DNA of 44,877 nucleotides from Opitutus sp. GAS368 (GTDB taxonomy: Bacteria; Verrucomicrobiota; Verrucomicrobiia; Opitutales; Opitutaceae). Position 1 is the stretch's first letter. Every line of letters starts with the position of its first letter. The notes beneath the pieces were generated by a model. That model made no database searches. It saw only the letters and a list, made by a program, of their open reading frames with translations, and had not been told where the DNA came from. Shown here piece by piece: positions 44,203 through 44,877 of the stretch. A program made the position numbers and the translations under genes. Where the stretch lies: assembly GCA_945869845.1 (NCBI GenBank), contig CAMBRG010000014.1, positions 1 to 44,877 of the forward strand, in the 5' to 3' direction.

Positions 44203-44655
44203 ATGTCTTCCCCTCAAGACCGCCGCTTCGTTCAAATCGCCGACGCCCTGCGCGAGCCCAACGCTTGGACCAACAACGAGTGGCTCTGCCGTCCCGACCT
44301 GGTCGGCGCCGAGAAACTCCTGCTGGTCCGTGCGAACATGGATCCGCTGCACTGCCACCCGTTTCATTACCATCCGCACCGCGAGGAAATCATCTACGTG
44401 CTTTACGGTCGGGCCGAGCAATGGGTGGGCACCGAACACCGCATTCTCAGCGCCGGTGAGATGGCGCACATCCCCGCCGGCACGATCCACGCGACCTACA
44501 ACCCCCACGCCGAGCCCCTCGTTTTCCTCGCGATCCTTTCCCCCGCCAAGCTCCCCGACGAATTGGCCGTTGTGCCCGATCCGTTCGACGTCTCCACCCA
44601 AGAGCCTTGGGTCAGCCTCCGCGACCATTTCCCTGCCTGCAAAACCCGCTTCTGA
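44203..44655 (+). CDS. Cupin-domain protein
   Basis: A 150-residue single-cupin protein. Motif 1 contains HCHPFHYHPHREEIIYVLYG, with several His and a Glu metal ligand; motif 2 is GEMAHIPAGTIHATYN. The region between (RAEQWVGTEHRILSAGE) has the usual cupin loop. Such proteins often act as sugar isomerases or as small-molecule-binding domains. The gene follows the PEP-hydrolase-family gene in the same direction, separated by the 72-bp REP pair. Its specific reaction cannot be read from sequence. Confidence 0.88.
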   Translation: MSSPQDRRFVQIADALREPNAWTNNEWLCRPDLVGAEKLLLVRANMDPLHCHPFHYHPHREEIIYVLYGRAEQWVGTEHRILSAGEMAHIPAGTIHATYNPHAEPLVFLAILSPAKLPDELAVVPDPFDVSTQEPWVSLRDHFPACKTRF

Positions 44656-44677
44656 GCTGCCCAATCCCAATTCTTTG

Positions 44678-44778
44678 AACCGCTAATTTTCGCTAATCCT
44701 CGCTAATTTCAGAACCCGTCTCGATTCGCCGATCAGGCGAATCTTCCGGGATCGAAAAATTAGCGAAGATTAGCGGTT
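44678..44778. repeat. Nested inverted repeat of CGCTAAT units
   Basis: AACCGCTAATTTTCGCTAAT (44678) and ATTAGCGAAGATTAGCGGTT (44759) pair in 19 of 20 positions. Inside is a second hairpin, GATTCGCC-GATCA-GGCGAATC (44723-44743). The design resembles REPINs but the sequence is unrelated to the other families. Confidence 0.8.
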
Positions 44779-44798
44779 AAAAAATCTGAGACTTCCTG

Positions 44799-44877
44799 AT
44801 GTCTGCCCCTGCCTCATCGCCCCCTCCGCCCGCGCCCGAGCGTCCCTTGCCCCTCGGCACCCGCCTGGCCTACAGCG
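44799..44877 (+). CDS. Probable MFS transporter, N-terminal start only
   Basis: The gene is cut by the window end after 26 codons. The visible residues are a Ser/Pro-rich start, then APERPLPLGTRLAYS. The L..GT.LAY pattern is common at the start of GPH-family (MelB-like) sugar:cation symporters, which would suit the sugar genes upstream. With so few residues, this is a suggestion only. It follows the cupin in the same direction, with a large inverted repeat between. Confidence 0.5.
   Translation, partial: MSAPASSPPPPAPERPLPLGTRLAYS

Overview
The window looks like chromosomal DNA from a member of the Opitutaceae (Verrucomicrobiota). The evidence is high G+C, two TonB-dependent receptors whose N-termini match the Opitutaceae style ('ITLSEFQVSTTADRGY', 'VKLEAFTVTGSN'), a secreted DUF1080 protein, Gfo/Idh/MocA oxidoreductases beside TIM-barrel sugar isomerases, and many palindromic intergenic repeats. 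This assignment rests on protein style, not on a database search.

Layout. 1-5161: the 3' part of a type II secretion (T2SS) operon, gspG-H-I-J-K plus gspL-like and gspM-like genes; most junctions overlap by 1-4 bases. 5364-6839: selO (protein AMPylase). 6918-9635: a TonB-dependent receptor on the minus strand. 9636-12643: a repeat-rich accessory stretch with a glyoxalase-family gene, a vapBC toxin-antitoxin pair and several repeat families. 12644-13528: a secreted DUF1080 protein. 13592-18501: a minus-strand set of U32 peptidase (RlhA-like), MFS transporter and an OxyR-like LysR regulator, with an ATAG/CTAT operator and a divergent small membrane protein. 19993-21651: a DEAD-box RNA helicase with an Arg/Gly-rich N-terminus. 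21770-25241: an arsR - gapdh - arsJ arsenate-resistance operon followed by a HAD hydrolase. 25426-28385: hisC, tsaC/sua5, rpsR and tRNA-Arg(CCT). 28606-35233: an M14 carboxypeptidase-like protein, xseA and a second TonB-dependent receptor. 35442-37064: periplasmic msrB followed by a REP-flanked RAYT transposase. 37071-44877: a sugar-related region with two Gfo/Idh/MocA dehydrogenases, two TIM-barrel isomerases, an AraC regulator, a PEP-hydrolase-family TIM-barrel protein, a cupin and the start of a probable MFS transporter. A GIY-YIG-type nuclease-like gene interrupts this region.

The most unusual content is the repeat system. A 26-bp REP-like palindrome (GTAGGGCAGGGTCT..GACCCGCCCT) occurs ten times. 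Four copies frame a RAYT (REP-associated tyrosine transposase) gene. One copy lies in frame inside the GspH prepilin leader. Three copies supply or overlap the TAG stop codon of the adjacent gene. Separate 80-bp double-palindrome (REPIN-like) units, a 109-bp direct repeat and a diverged 134-bp repeat occur in other gaps. TCGATTTTCGAT-type repeats have been absorbed into the GspJ and GspK N-termini and the U32 protein. The best functional modules are the arsR-gapdh-arsJ operon and an OxyR-like regulator that appears to lack the peroxidatic cysteine but keeps an OxyR-style operator over its own start codon.
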